Assembly: GCA_026122225.1 (NCBI GenBank)
Contig: JANEZZ010000404.1
Coordinates: forward strand, 1,922,001-1,986,000
DNA: 64,000 nt
Direction: 5' to 3'
Origin: Heloderma charlesbogerti
Taxonomy: Eukaryota; Chordata; Lepidosauria; Squamata; Helodermatidae
This document shows, in pieces, positions 36,282-51,365 of this stretch. Both the position numbers and the translations under genes were made by a program. The notes beneath the pieces were generated by a model. The model did not search any database, had not been told where the DNA came from, and was given only the letters and a program-made list of their open reading frames with translations. Numbering within the stretch: the first letter of the stretch is position 1; each line of letters opens with the position of its first letter.

Positions 36282-37190
36282 GTACTATCAGGGTTCTGGC
36301 TTGTGTGGGGGCCTCTGCTTGTATACACAGAGGACTCCTCTTTGCAAACGTTTTTACTCAATTCGCAGATGCCACAGGGAGGGGCTACGTTCCATGCGGG
36401 ATACTGGGGGCACAGATACTCAGCGGGCCCCTTTCCTGGCTCATGTGTTTACTTTAAGTCATACACCTGAATAGGACTATACTCGTCCTCTCTTTGCTCT
36501 TGGTGGAGAAGGCCTTGCGTACTCTAATGAAGTAGCCATTCAAGAGCAAGGCCACACATTCCATATTCCTACCCCTTCCTCCCTCCCTTAGAGCTGGTTC
36601 AGATACTCTAAACTTAGCATAGAGATCCCTGCCTTCCACAAGTACTCACAATGTTTCTGTTAAGGTATGAGAGCTGGTGCCATCTTTTTCTTGTTTGTTT
36701 TACTTGTACTACACTTGCTGAGCCATGAGTTAGCCAGGTTGGGCCATACAGCGTGTATTCCCTGAGATTAATATTGCTCTCACACATTATGGGGGTTTTA
36801 AGGCATATATCTGCTATTTTTTAAAATGGAACACATACTTGAAGCAGAAAAGCACCTGGCATCTCCGTGCTTTGGCTCATGTGACATTAAAAGAGCTTTG
36901 CAGGCCCAGAAACCCTAACCCTTGAGGAAAGTGCTGAAGGGTGATGCTTAAGGACACTGACTGCTTGGGGCCATCCAAACAGTGCTCCTCAAATCACTGA
37001 GGGGGGGGACCCCTACCCCTTGTGATAGGCCATTTAGAAGGCTCTAGAAGGACCATGATTTGGCCTCTGTAGCTCTAGTCAAGGCCCCCCAGCTAGATCC
37101 GTTTGCCACATTTCTCTGTGCCGATATGCCTGGCAATCTCCATGAGGGATGTGGAAATAAGCTAAACTCAAGGATATCAAGGTTCTCTGA
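36282..37190. other. Intron sequence, no element recognised
   Basis: No gene or repeat recognised. Confidence 0.35.
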
Positions 37191-37198
37191 GTTCTACC

Positions 37199-37855
37199 TA
37201 GGGATGTACGAAAGTCACTTACCTCTTCGAAGGGTGACATTCGCAGTGGGGGGGAGGTGCTCTGTCCCTCCCCCCGAAATTCTCTCTGGCTGGCTCCGCT
37301 CTGCGGAGATTCTGCAGAGCCGCCGGCCAGGGCCGCCCGCAGCCAGACATCCGGCCGCTGGGCAGCCTGCAGGGACACAAATGGCGGCTGCCGTAGCCGC
37401 CGCCATTTACGTCCCTGTATTTTGCCGTGATAGGCTACGTAAATATTTACGTAGCCTATCATGGCAAAAAAACCCCAAAACAGCGGACGCAAATGGCGGC
37501 GGCTACGGCGGTGGCCATTTGCATCCCCTTTTTTTTGCCGTTTTAGCCTACGTAAATATTTACGTAGGCTAAAACGGCAAAAAAAAAAGGGGGGGGACGC
37601 AAATGGCGTCCCTGCATTAGCCATGATAGGCTACATAATTATTTACATAGCCTGTCACAGCTACAATGAGGAAGCGAATGGCAGCTGCATCTGCGGCCGC
37701 CATTCGCAAGTCAGCACAGATGGCAGCAGGTAAGTGCTCCATTTCACACGCCTTTCGTGGGGGGGGGGGCTTCGTTCTGCCACGGATTTCAGGGGGCCAA
37801 ATGCACTGGCATTCGGCCTCACCGAGATCCGTGGCGGAATTCTCTAACATCCCTA
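37199..37855 (-). mobile_element. Palindrome-array hAT-type element, copy C
   Basis: The shortest copy (657 bp). It starts TAGGGATGTACGAAAGTCAC and ends GGCGGAATTCTCTAACATCCCTA. Exact 8-bp duplications GTTCTACC flank it (37191-37198, 37856-37863). Six hairpins alternate. GC type at about 37380-37413, 37489-37526 and 37674-37706; AT type centred at 37444/37445, 37557/37558 and about 37637. The middle one is a 42-bp perfect palindrome (37537-37578) with GCCGTTTTAGCC arms. It lacks the giant palindrome of A, B and D, apparently through loss of the right part of the array. Confidence 0.88.
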
Positions 37856-37863
37856 GTTCTACC

Positions 37864-38190
37864 CAAAGCTTGGTCCAACTCACGTCCATATCAGATTTAT
37901 TTTTTCTTTCACATGAAAATCATGAAGTACTTGGGTATGTACTTAGGTGTATGTTCAAAAATACGCAATGATTAAAGCATGTTTGCGTGCATGTTTTTGA
38001 AAGTATGCATTTTTTTTCTTGTATTTTTTGCTAACATATGCATTTTTTCCTGTGAACAGCATCACAAGTTCAGGAATGTATGAGCTTTAGATTGTGCTTG
38101 CATTTGCGTTCAGGTTTGGGAAGTGCGAATGGGGTACATTCTGGTCATAAATGAACTGAAATTAATTTTTCATACAACCCTAGTCTCCAC
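37864..38190. repeat. AT-rich interspersed repeat (possible old MITE)
   Basis: Contains AAAAATACGCAATGATTAAA, TATGCATTTTTTTTCTTG, AACATATGCATTTTTTCCTG and ends CATACAACCCTAG. Same word content as 9230-9530 and 24190-24435. Confidence 0.35.
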
Positions 38191-40434
38191 ATTGCTTTCT
38201 TGGCTCTGGCTGTCTATTGAAATCCAGGAAGGAGTTCTCGTTGGTTTTGCTAGCTACCTGCCCGCCTGCCTTCCTCTTTCCACCCATGAACATGGCTTGG
38301 TCAAATACTCCCTCCTGTCAATCAGATTTTCCTGCCACACTCCAAGGGTCCCAGGGGAAGCCTGCTGGGGATGTTGCTTTGGGTATTGGGGGGATGGTGA
38401 GCAGTGGAAGCTGATGGCTCCAATGTCAGTGGGGTGGTGAATCCACTCTGGGTTTCAGTCAGAGCTAGTTAGAGCTCTAAAGGAGCTCTCCAAAGCACCT
38501 TAGATAGCTTCCTTAGCGTTCTGACTGAAACCCAAAGCAGATTCATTGCCCCAGTGACATCAGAACCACCAGCCTTTGTTGATGGTGGGAAGGGTAGAAG
38601 AGAAGCTGGGAATTGTTGAACAGCTTCAATTTTAATCCAAGACAAGAGGAGCAGGCCTTCACAAGCCTCTGCAGCACATGTCTGAGCTTAAAAATTTGTT
38701 AAACCAAAGTAACTGTTTACATGAATATGGCCCTGGAGTTCCTTAAACTGGATGCTAAAGCCTAGCCCATCAGAATCTCTGATTTCAGCTGGTTCAACTT
38801 ATAATGGGCTGTTACTTTACTATAGAACATAATCCTTTTTCTTTTCTACAACTGTTATGTGCTTTCATTTAATTTGAACAACAGGGACAACTAGCCAACT
38901 TCATCTTCATCCCTCTTGCTCCCTGGGTTTCATGAGCTGAAATAAGATTCCTTTCCCCATCCCCGACTCCAAACAAAATAACATTTCTGTTGACCTTTAA
39001 TAAATAAATAAAGTGTTCCTGTTAATGGGTGGGCTCCTTTTAATATCCTTAAAAGGTAATCTGTATTAGCCTACAGCATGCAGTCCCATAAAAGAGATAA
39101 TAAACCGTATTTCTAGATAAATATTTGAAAGAAATAGCTTAGTCACAAAAGCCTGGGGGAGTTGAATTACTCTCTTTCTCTTTTTGTTCTCTTTCTTGCT
39201 AATAGAACATGGCTGAGCGTTTTGAATAACTCGACAAACACCAAGTTGATAGCGCGATAGTACTTCTGTACTGCACTGAAATTACGTGAACTGAGCATCC
39301 AATGCAGAATGTTTGCATTATGAAAACCCTTTAAATAGAAGCAACAGCTTCCATAAGAATACAGAATGGGAAATAAGTTCCTAATCTTGCAGCTGTCATG
39401 AAACTGTATTTTAGTTGTGGTTTTTCCATCCTGCTGCTGAACCATGAGATTAGAATCTTTATACCGTGAGAACAATTCCATCCATTTGCTAACAATTATA
39501 ATGAGCAAGTTTCTTTTCCCTGCTGTTTTGTTACCCATAAGTATTTCATAATGCTATTTATGAAACATGATCACCCAGTATTTGTAATGGCTGTGATGCT
39601 TTGGGCGCTGTTTTGATTCTTGCCATTGGACAAAAATATATCACTGTCAAGAGAATGTGTTGGCAACATAATGCAACCATTCTGCAGAGGGAACAAATAT
39701 AGTTATATGCATATAATGTGTTAAACAGGGCATTGTAATGTTTAATATTTTGTGAAATTGTGGCCATTAATTCTACAGCTGATGTGCGTATAAACCCAAA
39801 CACAAATAATTGTGCACTTATTAGAGTCCAACGGTAGTGCTTATAATGCAACACTCTCCAGATAAGAAGGAAGCAATGTAAAATTGAACAAGAAACATGA
39901 CGGGGTGCAGCCACTCGTCGTGTGATTTAATTGAGCAATGTATCTGGCTGTTAATGGTGTTACAGGCCCATTAGATTGATACGCTGCAAAGTGAGGATGT
40001 TTCTTTAGCAACTTAATTCCTACGGCAATGATCCTTGCGTTCCAAAGGAGCCATTATTGGTTTTTCGTTGCATAAAATGCTTTTTCAAGGCTTGCTTGAT
40101 TTCCAAATAAATAGGTTGGTTAAAGTGTTAGCAGAGAGGTGTGGGAGACAAGAGGGAGAGGGTGGCTAATTATGTAAATGGATTAGGTCATTGATGGTTT
40201 ATTTCTGGATGCTCTTTTGCTCTGCTATACCATGCTTCATCTCCTATAAATATAGGATGATATAGTGGGGTATTGACTACCTATTAATCTTGTTGAATAT
40301 TGTACTTTTCCACTTAAACCAGAAGACTCCACTTGGAAAGCAAATTCCCCTAACATCTCAGCACATTTTCAGGTCTGCCAGAAAGAGCTGCCAACTACTC
40401 AGCGAAAGGAGGCATCTCTGCTTTTAATAGCAAT
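38191..40434. other. Repeat-free intron block
   Basis: No transposon, SINE or microsatellite recognised. 39150-40260 is AT-rich with homeodomain-like words (TTAATT, ATTAAT, CAATAA...). Open frames at 39167-39538 and 39558-39914 (- strand) lack motifs and look like chance. It could hold conserved regulatory sequence; comparison is needed. Confidence 0.35.
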
Positions 40435-40669
40435 GTGGCAGGGAAAATAGTCTGTCGTTCATCTTCTGTTCTTGTTGAATAGATTTACAGCTTGCTTTTA
40501 TGAGTGGAATAAATAACTCTTTAATTCTCTTAAAAGCCAGCGAACAAGGAACTATATGCACTTCCCATGGGAAGGCATTCTGAAGAAATGGGGCAACCAC
40601 AGAAAAAGCCCTGTCCCTGGTACTCACCAATCTCATGGCTCTTACTGATGGACCAGAGAGCAGGACCTC

Positions 40670-42210
40670 TGTCAAGTCCCTTGGTTCTCTCCCTTCGCAA
40701 TCAACACACCCTAAGATATCAGGCTTCAGGCTCTCTACTTTATTAGTTAACAGCCAGACTCTTTACTACGGATGTAAAGTTCCGCCACAGATCTCGGGGA
40801 GGCCGAATGCCAGCACATTCGGCCCCCCGAAATCGGTGGCAGAATGGCCCGCCCCCCCCGGCGCCCCCCGGGACGAGACTTACCTTGGGTGGATCTTCCT
40901 GGCAGCGGAGGCTCCGGCGGCGGTGCGGCGACGGCCGGTCTTCCGACTGGCTGCCACCGCCACCATTTCCAGGTTAAAAAAAACAAAAAAATGTGATAGG
41001 CTACGTAAAGATTTACGTAGCCTATCATGGCTAGATTTTAAAAAAACACCGTGATAGGCTACGTAAATCTTTACGTAGCCTGTCACGGCTGACTTTAAAA
41101 AAAACACAAAAAAGTGCGTATGCAAATGGCGGCGGCCATGGCCGCCGCCATTTGCATTCCTTATTTTGGCACGTCTTAGTCTACATAAGACGTGCCAAAA
41201 TAAGGAATGCAAATGGCGGCGGCCACATTTACGTAGACTAAGACGGCGAAAATAAGGGAAACACAAATAGCGTAGACGCTACGCTATTTGCATTCCCCTT
41301 ATTTTCGCCGTCTTAGTCTATGTAAATGTTTACGTAGACTAAGATGTGCCAAAATAAAGAACGCAAATGGCGGCGGCCATGGCCGCTGCCATTTGCGTAC
41401 GCGCATTTTTTTGTTTTTGTTTTAAATCAGCCGTGATAGGCTACGTAAACATTTACGTAGCCTATCACGGCTGACTGCAGGGATGCAAATGGCGGCGGCT
41501 ATGGCTGCCGCCATTTGCGTCCCTGCTAGCCAGCGGGTGGATGTCCGGCTGCTGGTGGAGCCGGCCGGCGGCTCTGCAGAATCGCTGCAGAGCACAGCCG
41601 GCTGGCCAGGATTCCGGGGGGGAGGAACGGAGCGCCTCCCCCCCAGCCAGGATTCAGGGGGGAGGGACGGAATGCCTCCCCCCCACCATCAACATAATCC
41701 GCGGAAAGGTAAGTCACTTTCGTACATCCCTACTCTTTACAAATGCAAGACTCGCAGGCTCTAAAGGAAAACAGCTACTCCACACAATTACAAATATCAG
41801 TAAAGGAGCCAAGTGGGAATCAGAGACATTGCCAGCAGTTTGAAACAAGAACTTGCCATCCAGAATAACCTGGGGGGGATACCCCTCCCTTACAGTTGTG
41901 CCCTCCTACGTAGGCTATCACACATAGCCCACCAGGTGGAACGTCTGAACTCCGCCTCTAACTTTTCCTGCTTTGCTCTGTGCTGGATTCTAGCATCCTT
42001 CAGGTCATACCCTGCACTTTCCACCTCCTCCGAGACCTGAGTTCTCATGGGGGAGGAAAGGGAGGGCCTTCAGGTCAAGCCATCTGTGTTCCAAGTTCCT
42101 GAGAACAATGTCTATCCATATCTGAGCTCACTAGGGAGGAAACCTCCCCCTGTTGCCATTCTGAGTCTGAGCTGCTAACTAACTCCACACGCTCAGAATC
42201 ATTCCTGACA
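40670..42210 (-). mobile_element. Solo LTR, antisense, inserted in L2 and carrying copy D
   Basis: On the - strand it starts TGTCAGGAATGATTCTGAG and ends CAAGGGACTTGACA. Flanks ACCTC/ACCTC. TAATAAAG lies near its 3' end (about 40743 on the + strand as TTTATTA). Removing copy D and one 8-bp duplication leaves 567 bp, close to the 530-bp LTR at 27248, and the ends match that LTR (TGTCAGG..., ...CTTGACA). Gypsy-like. Confidence 0.85.
40767..41732 (+). mobile_element. Palindrome-array hAT-type element, copy D
   Basis: It starts TACGGATGT (one base off TAGGGATGT) and ends CACTTTCGTACATCCCTA. Exact 8-bp duplications CTCTTTAC flank it (40759-40766, 41733-41740). 966 bp, same orientation as A. The block 41050-41474 is a ~425-bp palindrome centred near 41277 (CAAATAGCGTAG-ACG-CTACGCTATTTG). 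It contains GATAGGCTACGTAAAT-type, GGCGGCGGCCATGGCCGCCG-type and TAGTCTAYGTAAAT-type hairpins. The left arm is ~30 bp longer than the right because of an extra fold-back at 41163-41205. No transposase. Confidence 0.88.
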
Positions 42211-42840
42211 ACCTCAGATGTTGATCTTATAGCTTATAGCTCAGGCAGGCTTGTACAGGTGAAAGCACACCTTTAATAACCTGGTCTCAAATTCTTTAAG
42301 GCCTTAAAGACTAATATCAGCACCCTAAATTGAGCCTGGAAACAAATAAGCAGCCAATGTAGATGGTGCAAAATAAGGTGTGACATGATCCAAACTCCCA
42401 AGTTCCTACAAGCGTTCTGTCTTTTGCATTCTGTACAAATGGTTGTTTCCAGACCATCTCTAAGGGCAGCCTCACATAAAGCACATTATAGTAATCAAGT
42501 CTGGCTATAATTAGGACTTGGATTACCAACACTAGGTCAGCTTTCTCTAGGTAAGGCCACAACTGGCAAACCATCCAAAGCTGGTAAAAAGCACTCCTGG
42601 CCACTGATGCCACCTGCGCCTCCGTGGTAAGCACCAGGTCCAGGAGAACCCCCAGACTGTATACCTGGATCTTTAGAAGGAATGCAAGTCCATCCAGACA
42701 GTTGCACATCTCCATCCAGATCAGCAGAGCTCCCCACTCACAGCACTCCTATCTTGTCTGAATTCAGCTTTAACTTGTTTGCCCGCATCCATCCCAAAAA
42801 TGCCCCCAGACACCTGTTCAGGGTTTCCATTATTTCCACA

Positions 42841-43330
42841 ATTTAATGTATTTAATGTATTTATTTGAAACATTTATAAACTATACCTTCGTCCCAAAAA
42901 AGGATTTCAGGATAGTGTACACGAAAGACCTAAAAAACAATACAGTACAATACAATACAATCTAAGAAATCTGAACATCAACAAATAACATCAACAGGCA
43001 TAAAATTATTTCAACCAGTGAAAACAATAAAACTTAAATCTAAAAATATATTAAAAATGAACATTTATTTTAAAATGCCTGTGCAAATAAATACATTTTC
43101 ACTTAGCACCCCAAAGAGACAACATTAGCACCAGTCATATCTCTCTAGGGGAGGGAGGGCATTCCAAAGTCAGGGTGCCACCACAAAGAAGGCCCTCTTT
43201 TGTAGATGTTAAATGTACTTCTCTTACAGAAAGGGGCCTCCTCTGATTATCTTAATGCACAGATGGGTTGATATGGGAGCAGGCGCTCCTTCAGATAGTA
43301 AACATAGAGTTCGATATAATTTCTGTATCC
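42841..43330 (-). mobile_element. LINE 3' region, antisense
   Basis: The - strand tail is AATACATTAAATACATTAAA at 42841-42866. Upstream on that strand lie AGTCTATAAATG-like and TTTGGAATGCCCTCCCTCCC. It abuts the 5' end of the L2 fragment at 42838. Same repeat type as 30961-31290. Confidence 0.55.
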
Positions 43331-45340
43331 ATAAAGCTGTATATACTTTCTAAACTACAGAAGCAGGGCGAGTGTCCTCCTTCAACCAAGCTAAAGGGCA
43401 CATGACAGACTTTAGAGTCTCACTCATGAACAGGGAATGCAAATCGATTGGCACAGGGGTGACATAAAAATGTGTAGGTGGCACTTGTGAAAATGGCCTA
43501 CAGGTTTTGGCATAATTTGGCGCAAGGAAACTTGACAGGATATAATGAAGGAAGTAGTTTCTTAGAGCTAATGTATGCCTTTGGAAAAAACACATTTTGG
43601 CCTTCTGGGACTGCTCCAGTATAGATTGCATGAGTGGAGGTGTCTTGCCAAGCCCTGTCAAAACATCTGTGCAAGCCTGTTTGCTGTGCCATTTCTCCTG
43701 CAGTGGTTCTTTTCCCCTAAGGGGGTCAAAAACAATAAACACTTCAATGGGTACAGCGTACTTAGTTTATGGAAGAAGAACAAAAGGTTAACAAAAGCAC
43801 ATAATACAAAATAATACATAGGACAGTACAGACCGAAAGACATGCAGAGTGAGATTACAAAGGCTTACTTCCCCTTTCAGTTGTCAGGAACCCTTGCAGC
43901 AACAATGGAGAAGCCCCGGCCAGCAGCCAATCCACAGCACCTCCGTTCAGTCCAGGCCTGTGGTGAGGTTCATCTTGGGCACAGTCTTGAGGCCATGTGT
44001 ACCCAAGAGCTACATAGGCGATGTGCTGTCTTGCCATGCCACTGGCCTTCATCACACCTTGCGTTATAACTCCCCTGTTCTTATTTATTCCTACAAGGTC
44101 ATAAGATAGGCCTGAGCGGGTGTCCATCGGCCAACCTAGGGAACTCTGGTGATCATCCTTCATTCCCTAATTAGAATCACCTGGAGCCTAACAAAAATAC
44201 AGAGAAATGGTGTGAAGTGATTTAAAGGAGCCAGGCTCTCAGATGGGGATTTAGGCATAGAAAGGCCATGGTCATACCCAACTACACTCCTCAATATACA
44301 ATGGTCTTCTGGTGTGATTTCCCCATACAGCAGGTAACCTCTTTGAATGCTCCCCCGCAAATTACAAAAATAAAACTATACTGAATGTAGAAAACTCGCA
44401 CATCAGGAAAGGTAGAATTCTTGACAAACTATCTTTCCACCTGCCCTCTGGAGTGGTACGTGGCATGGGGAGTTGTAACTTTGTGCTTTTTCTAAATGTG
44501 TAGACCAGCTCTTAGTTCTCTTGGGCCCAAGATTTAAAGGCAATATAGTTAAATGGGTTTATGGCTAGGACTTTGGGTTAGAGGGCAGGGAAAGATGAAT
44601 ATGTCTTAGCTGTTCTACCTGCTGAAAATGCTTTGGCATCCCTACTCTGATGAAAGTGCATATAGGCAGCATACTGAAGTTTACAACAGTTCGTTCGTTT
44701 CTGGTAAAAATCATATTAAATTGACCTAACAGTTATACTGATGCTTTCTCTTTCACATCAACCAATTTCATTGTTGAGGGGGCTTTTTTTCCAGACAAGC
44801 ATTGCATGCTTAAGTCCTTTCTCCCTGCTCATCATATTTTTAATTCTCTCCGGTGCCATCTGCAAAATGACCCACAAAAAGGCATTTAACAATCTCCTCT
44901 CTGCCTGGCAGTTACAGTAAACATTTTAATCAATGGTGGGATTAAATGATGCTGATTGGGCAATTTTCAGTCCCTGCTACCCACATGATAAGACTTTATT
45001 AGTAATATGGCATACTTGGCAGACAAATATATTAGCTTCTTGCAGGATACTGCATGTTTCAAAAATCAGAGGAGGTTTAGGCATGGATCTTTTATGTGCA
45101 TCTGTAACATGGCTTTTCAAGTAGGAGGCATTGTGATTACAAACCTTCGTGTTCGTACATCAGTGCAGCCAGGCTAAGTAAAGTCATTTATCAAGATCAT
45201 TTATCCAGATCAAAAACAAGTGGGACCTGCCACAAAACATTGCAGCGTGGAGCACTCCTATTTGGTGTTCCAGGCCGCCAGCCATGCTCCTTCTGCATCA
45301 TTTTGCAAATCTAAAAAACAATCCTCTCAAAATACATATT
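43331..45340. other. Intron sequence, no element recognised
   Basis: Nothing recognised. The 130-codon - frame at 43350-43742 has no motif. Confidence 0.35.
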
Positions 45341-45341
45341 T

Positions 45342-45763
45342 AAGGACGCAATCCTATTTAGATAGGTGGCGCCTCCGAACTCAGAGATGACTGCCTGTCC
45401 AAAGCAGGCCAGGACAAGCACGAGGGGATCATTCTCTCCGTGCCTCTCCTGCCCTGATTTTTCTGCTAGACAGCCGATTGTGGCTATCTAGCCACGGGGG
45501 CACAGGGAGAGAGCTGAGCGGGAGAGGAGGCTGCTGTACGACACATAGGATGTCGCCCCCAGTCACGCCCCTTTTCAGCCACTCTGTGCTTCTCTTCCAA
45601 GCGCAGAGGATGGGCCTTCTCCATGCTGCCTCCGAGGCAGCGTGGAAATGGGGGGAGGTCAGTGGGAACCGACCTTGGAGCATGGGCTCCAAGATCAGTT
45701 CCTGGAAAACAGCATATCCTATGGCTGTCTAGCTGCTGTCTAGCGGCCATAGGATTGCTCCCT
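45342..45763. mobile_element. MITE, GCAATCCTAT-ended family
   Basis: Left end AAGGACGCAATCCTATTTAG, right end GGCCATAGGATTGCTCCCT. Internal parallels to 31294-31847 include CTGCTAGACAGCCGATTGTG and CAGTTCCTGGAAAACAGC. No ORF motifs. Confidence 0.55.
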
Positions 45764-45989
45764 CCATGTGTATTTTGATAAAGTAAACTGCCAAGAACTG
45801 CATCACAGCATTTGGAGAAGTGCAAAACCCAGTGGATGGCTAAGTTCTGGTTTGCATGGTAGTGCAAGAAGTGAAGATGAGGTCATTTTGCATTGTAGTA
45901 CGCAAAGATCGAATTCCTCAAGCATCCCTAGCCTCACCTCCAGTGGTGGTGGGAACACGGAGGAGAGCATTGACAGATGCCCTTGCTGT

Positions 45990-46259
45990 ACAGGCAGGTT
46001 GGTGCAGGAGCAGATGTTCCTTCAGGTGCCTTCATGCCCTCTTTGTGAGCTTCCAGATGCATCTCACTGGCTCTTGTAAACAGAACGCTGGACTAGACAG
46101 ACCCTTGGCCTGATCCAGCTAAGCAGTTCTTGTGTTCTAGTTCTGATGCACTCCTGCTTGAAGGCTTCCCATTGTAGGCATCTAGTTGGCCACCTTGGGA
46201 ATAGAATGTTGGAGTAGAGTGGCCTTTGGTCTGATCCAGCACAGCTCTGTGTTGTCTAG
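45990..46259 (+). mobile_element. Two CR1-like 3' tails in tandem
   Basis: 45990-46139 ends AGAACGCTGGACTAGACAGA and GCAGTTCTTGTGTTCT. 46150-46259 repeats the same tail: GGCATCTAGTTGGCCACCTT, AATGTTGGAGTAGAGTGG and GATCCAGCACAGCTCT. Two independent or duplicated 3' ends of one CR1 subfamily. Confidence 0.6.
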
Positions 46260-46260
46260 G

Positions 46261-46445
46261 CCCATAGGAGGCTGCCTCATACTGAGTCAGTTCATTTGCC
46301 CATCTAGCTCAGTATTCTCCACATTTACTGGCAGCAGCTGCCCGGAGTTTCTGACAGAAGTCTTTATCAGCCCTACCTGTACATGTTGGGGATTGAACCT
46401 GGGTCCTTTCGCATGCAAAGCATTCGCTCCACTGTGGCCCTTCTA
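46261..46445 (-). mobile_element. tRNA-derived SINE, antisense
   Basis: CATAGGAGGCTGCCTCATAC starts the + strand view. GATTGAACCTGGGTCCTTTC and AAAGCATTCGCTCCACTG mark the tRNA-like head. It lies 88 bp before the MEGF11 exon at 46534. Same family as 15511. Confidence 0.85.
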
Positions 46446-46501
46446 TTGGGCCCAGTGCTATTAAACATGATGTTTTCTGACAAACTCTGGGGCATCTCTA
46501 G

Positions 46502-49374
<2,873 letters not shown>

Positions 49375-49605
49375 GCGCTATCAGCCCTAATATAGAGCTA
49401 ATATGGTATATATTTCTTAATTCATAACTTACTTACTTAATATTACTTAATCGTTACCATGTTATTAATATTGCTTAATTATAACCATATTACTTACTTA
49501 TTTACTTAATACTAAATATAGTATGTGTGTATACACACACACACACACACACACACTAGTGCACACACTAGTACAGGGGGTTGGCAATAATTGCCAACCC
49601 CCTGT
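49375..49605. repeat. AT-rich tandem words, (CA)n and a 33-bp perfect palindrome
   Basis: 49400-49515 repeats TTACTTA/TTAATATTACTTAAT words. 49520-49555 is a TGTGTATA(CA)n tract. 49573-49605 is a perfect palindrome around one central A, with arms ACAGGGGGTTGGCAAT. Confidence 0.85.
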
Positions 49606-51360
49606 TCTAGGTACTGTTTCTTTGGCCTTTCCCCCCATTTCATGCTACAGTTTCTGGGGAAAGTTGCCATCTGCATTCATCCTAAGTGGATGGAGGCTGA
49701 CATAATTTGATGGGATAAATGTCCCTCTTAACATTTACTCTCCTAGTAGGTTACTTGCATCTTGTGCTCCTGATCCAGGCAGGTTTCTATTCACAATTGG
49801 TTTTCTTTTATCTTCCGGTCTGTTTGTACTCTGCTGTCTTGCCTTGAAGCATTCTTGTCTCCAGATGGTATCTGCTCCTCTTAATAAATGAGTCTAGTCT
49901 CTCAGTTGATAAAATCTGTCATTCCGCTCAGTCTTATCTCGGTCACTGTAGAACAAAAAAAGATAGTGGCAGGCATAGATCCATGGATGTTCCTTTCATT
50001 CATCCCATTGGTATTTCAGCTTTTGACTTCCCAAGGAACTCTTCAGAAGCCCGTCGAAGTTCCAAGTCAAGGGGTCACCTGACCTGGGAGACAACTGACT
50101 TTCTCCAAAGATGCCCATTTGACTATTAGAATTTGGGTTCCTGCTCAATCTGTGTAGCTGTAGTAGCATTCATTCTAAACCCTCATCGTCAAGGTACATA
50201 AAACCAATTTGTGGGTTCTGCCATGTTCTAGAGTAACCAAACAACAGAACTCAGGATGAGGATCTGCAGATAGGAGCAGGCTTGACTCAGTGTGTCCCCC
50301 TCTCCCCGGTCATATTCATGATGGTCATTTTGCTGGTGCTGGAATAGAGATGAGTGGGTGGTGCAAAGCATGGGTAGTGTTAAGTAAGTGGCACACAAAA
50401 TCACAAACAGTATTGGTCTTGTGAGGTGACTTTGCACAGAGGAGAATGAAAAATAGATTAAGGAGATGTCAGATAAGAGAAAATATTACCAGAGGCAGAA
50501 AGGTAGAGTGGACTTTAAATGGGAGAGGTACTAAGACGCCCCCTCAGCCTTTTACCGAGTGCATCAAGCTTGTTTTAATTCCCTTTTCCTCATAGTTTTG
50601 CCTCTTGTAGTCTTTATTTTGTCAGATAAATCGTTTACCTTCATAAAGTGTCCATATTTCATGAGGGATTTTTGAAAAAAAAAACCTTTTATTTTTTGAT
50701 GGAAGACTCCACTTCGCAGTAGAAATGCTTACTGGGTGTAGTGTTTTTCAATTGAATTGTAACAGACCAATTCAGATTGCTGGGAACATATATTACTTTT
50801 GAAAGATTTAATTTAGCCATCCAATACAAAGCTGGTTGAAAATGTACAGTTATGCACACTAGGAGGAAAAACAAAAAATGAGGGAAACCAAATGATTCCT
50901 TTGCTGTTTAGATTTCTGTTCTCATTACATGAAGATTAATAGATGTGGGGGAAGGTCCAATTTTTTTTATTACTTTTCATCTAAATATTAAGAGGTATGA
51001 ACCAAGCAGCATATAATTTTGAGGAACACTTTGTCAAGCAGAAACCTGGTGTTTGGTTTCTTTTGGGTTTTTTTTATTAAGCTGATGAATTGTTTTAATT
51101 AGTTACTAGAATACTCCGAAGAAGCACATGACAGCAACAAAACTTGGTAATTTTTAGTCTCTACATAATGTGCTAATCTCTTCTGCTGATCACAAAACAA
51201 AGGAAAAAAGTAGGGAAGCAATGCCAGTCAAATTAATGTTTTCATGAGGATACCACACTGTATTACACTTTACAATTTCAAAGAATCTACTCCAACAAAA
51301 CTACTTGGGCATGGCTTGGAGAACCTCTCTCTGTGTATGTATGTGTGAAAGGTATACACA
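49606..51360. other. Intron sequence, no element recognised
   Basis: AT-rich between 50560 and 51300, unique-looking. Confidence 0.35.
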
Positions 51361-51365
51361 AAGGG

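Larger units (their letters stand above)
40435..42838 (-). mobile_element. L2 LINE fragment, antisense, interrupted by LTR plus hAT element
   Basis: - strand L2 in two pieces. 42838-42216 has SLGVLLDLVLTTEAQVASVA, YYNVLYVRLPLEMVW and a HWLPV-like segment. 40669-40435 has RLVSTRDRAFSVVAPFLQNA and the C-terminus. The pieces meet at the 5-bp duplication ACCTC (40665-40669 and 42211-42215); reading through it continues the same L2 C-terminal region. Broken by frameshifts. It is the oldest layer of a three-layer nest. Confidence 0.85.

Noticed and set aside
39167..39914. Two - strand frames of 123 and 118 codons
   Set aside because: AT-rich low-information translations with no motif and no splice context; more likely chance frames in non-coding sequence.
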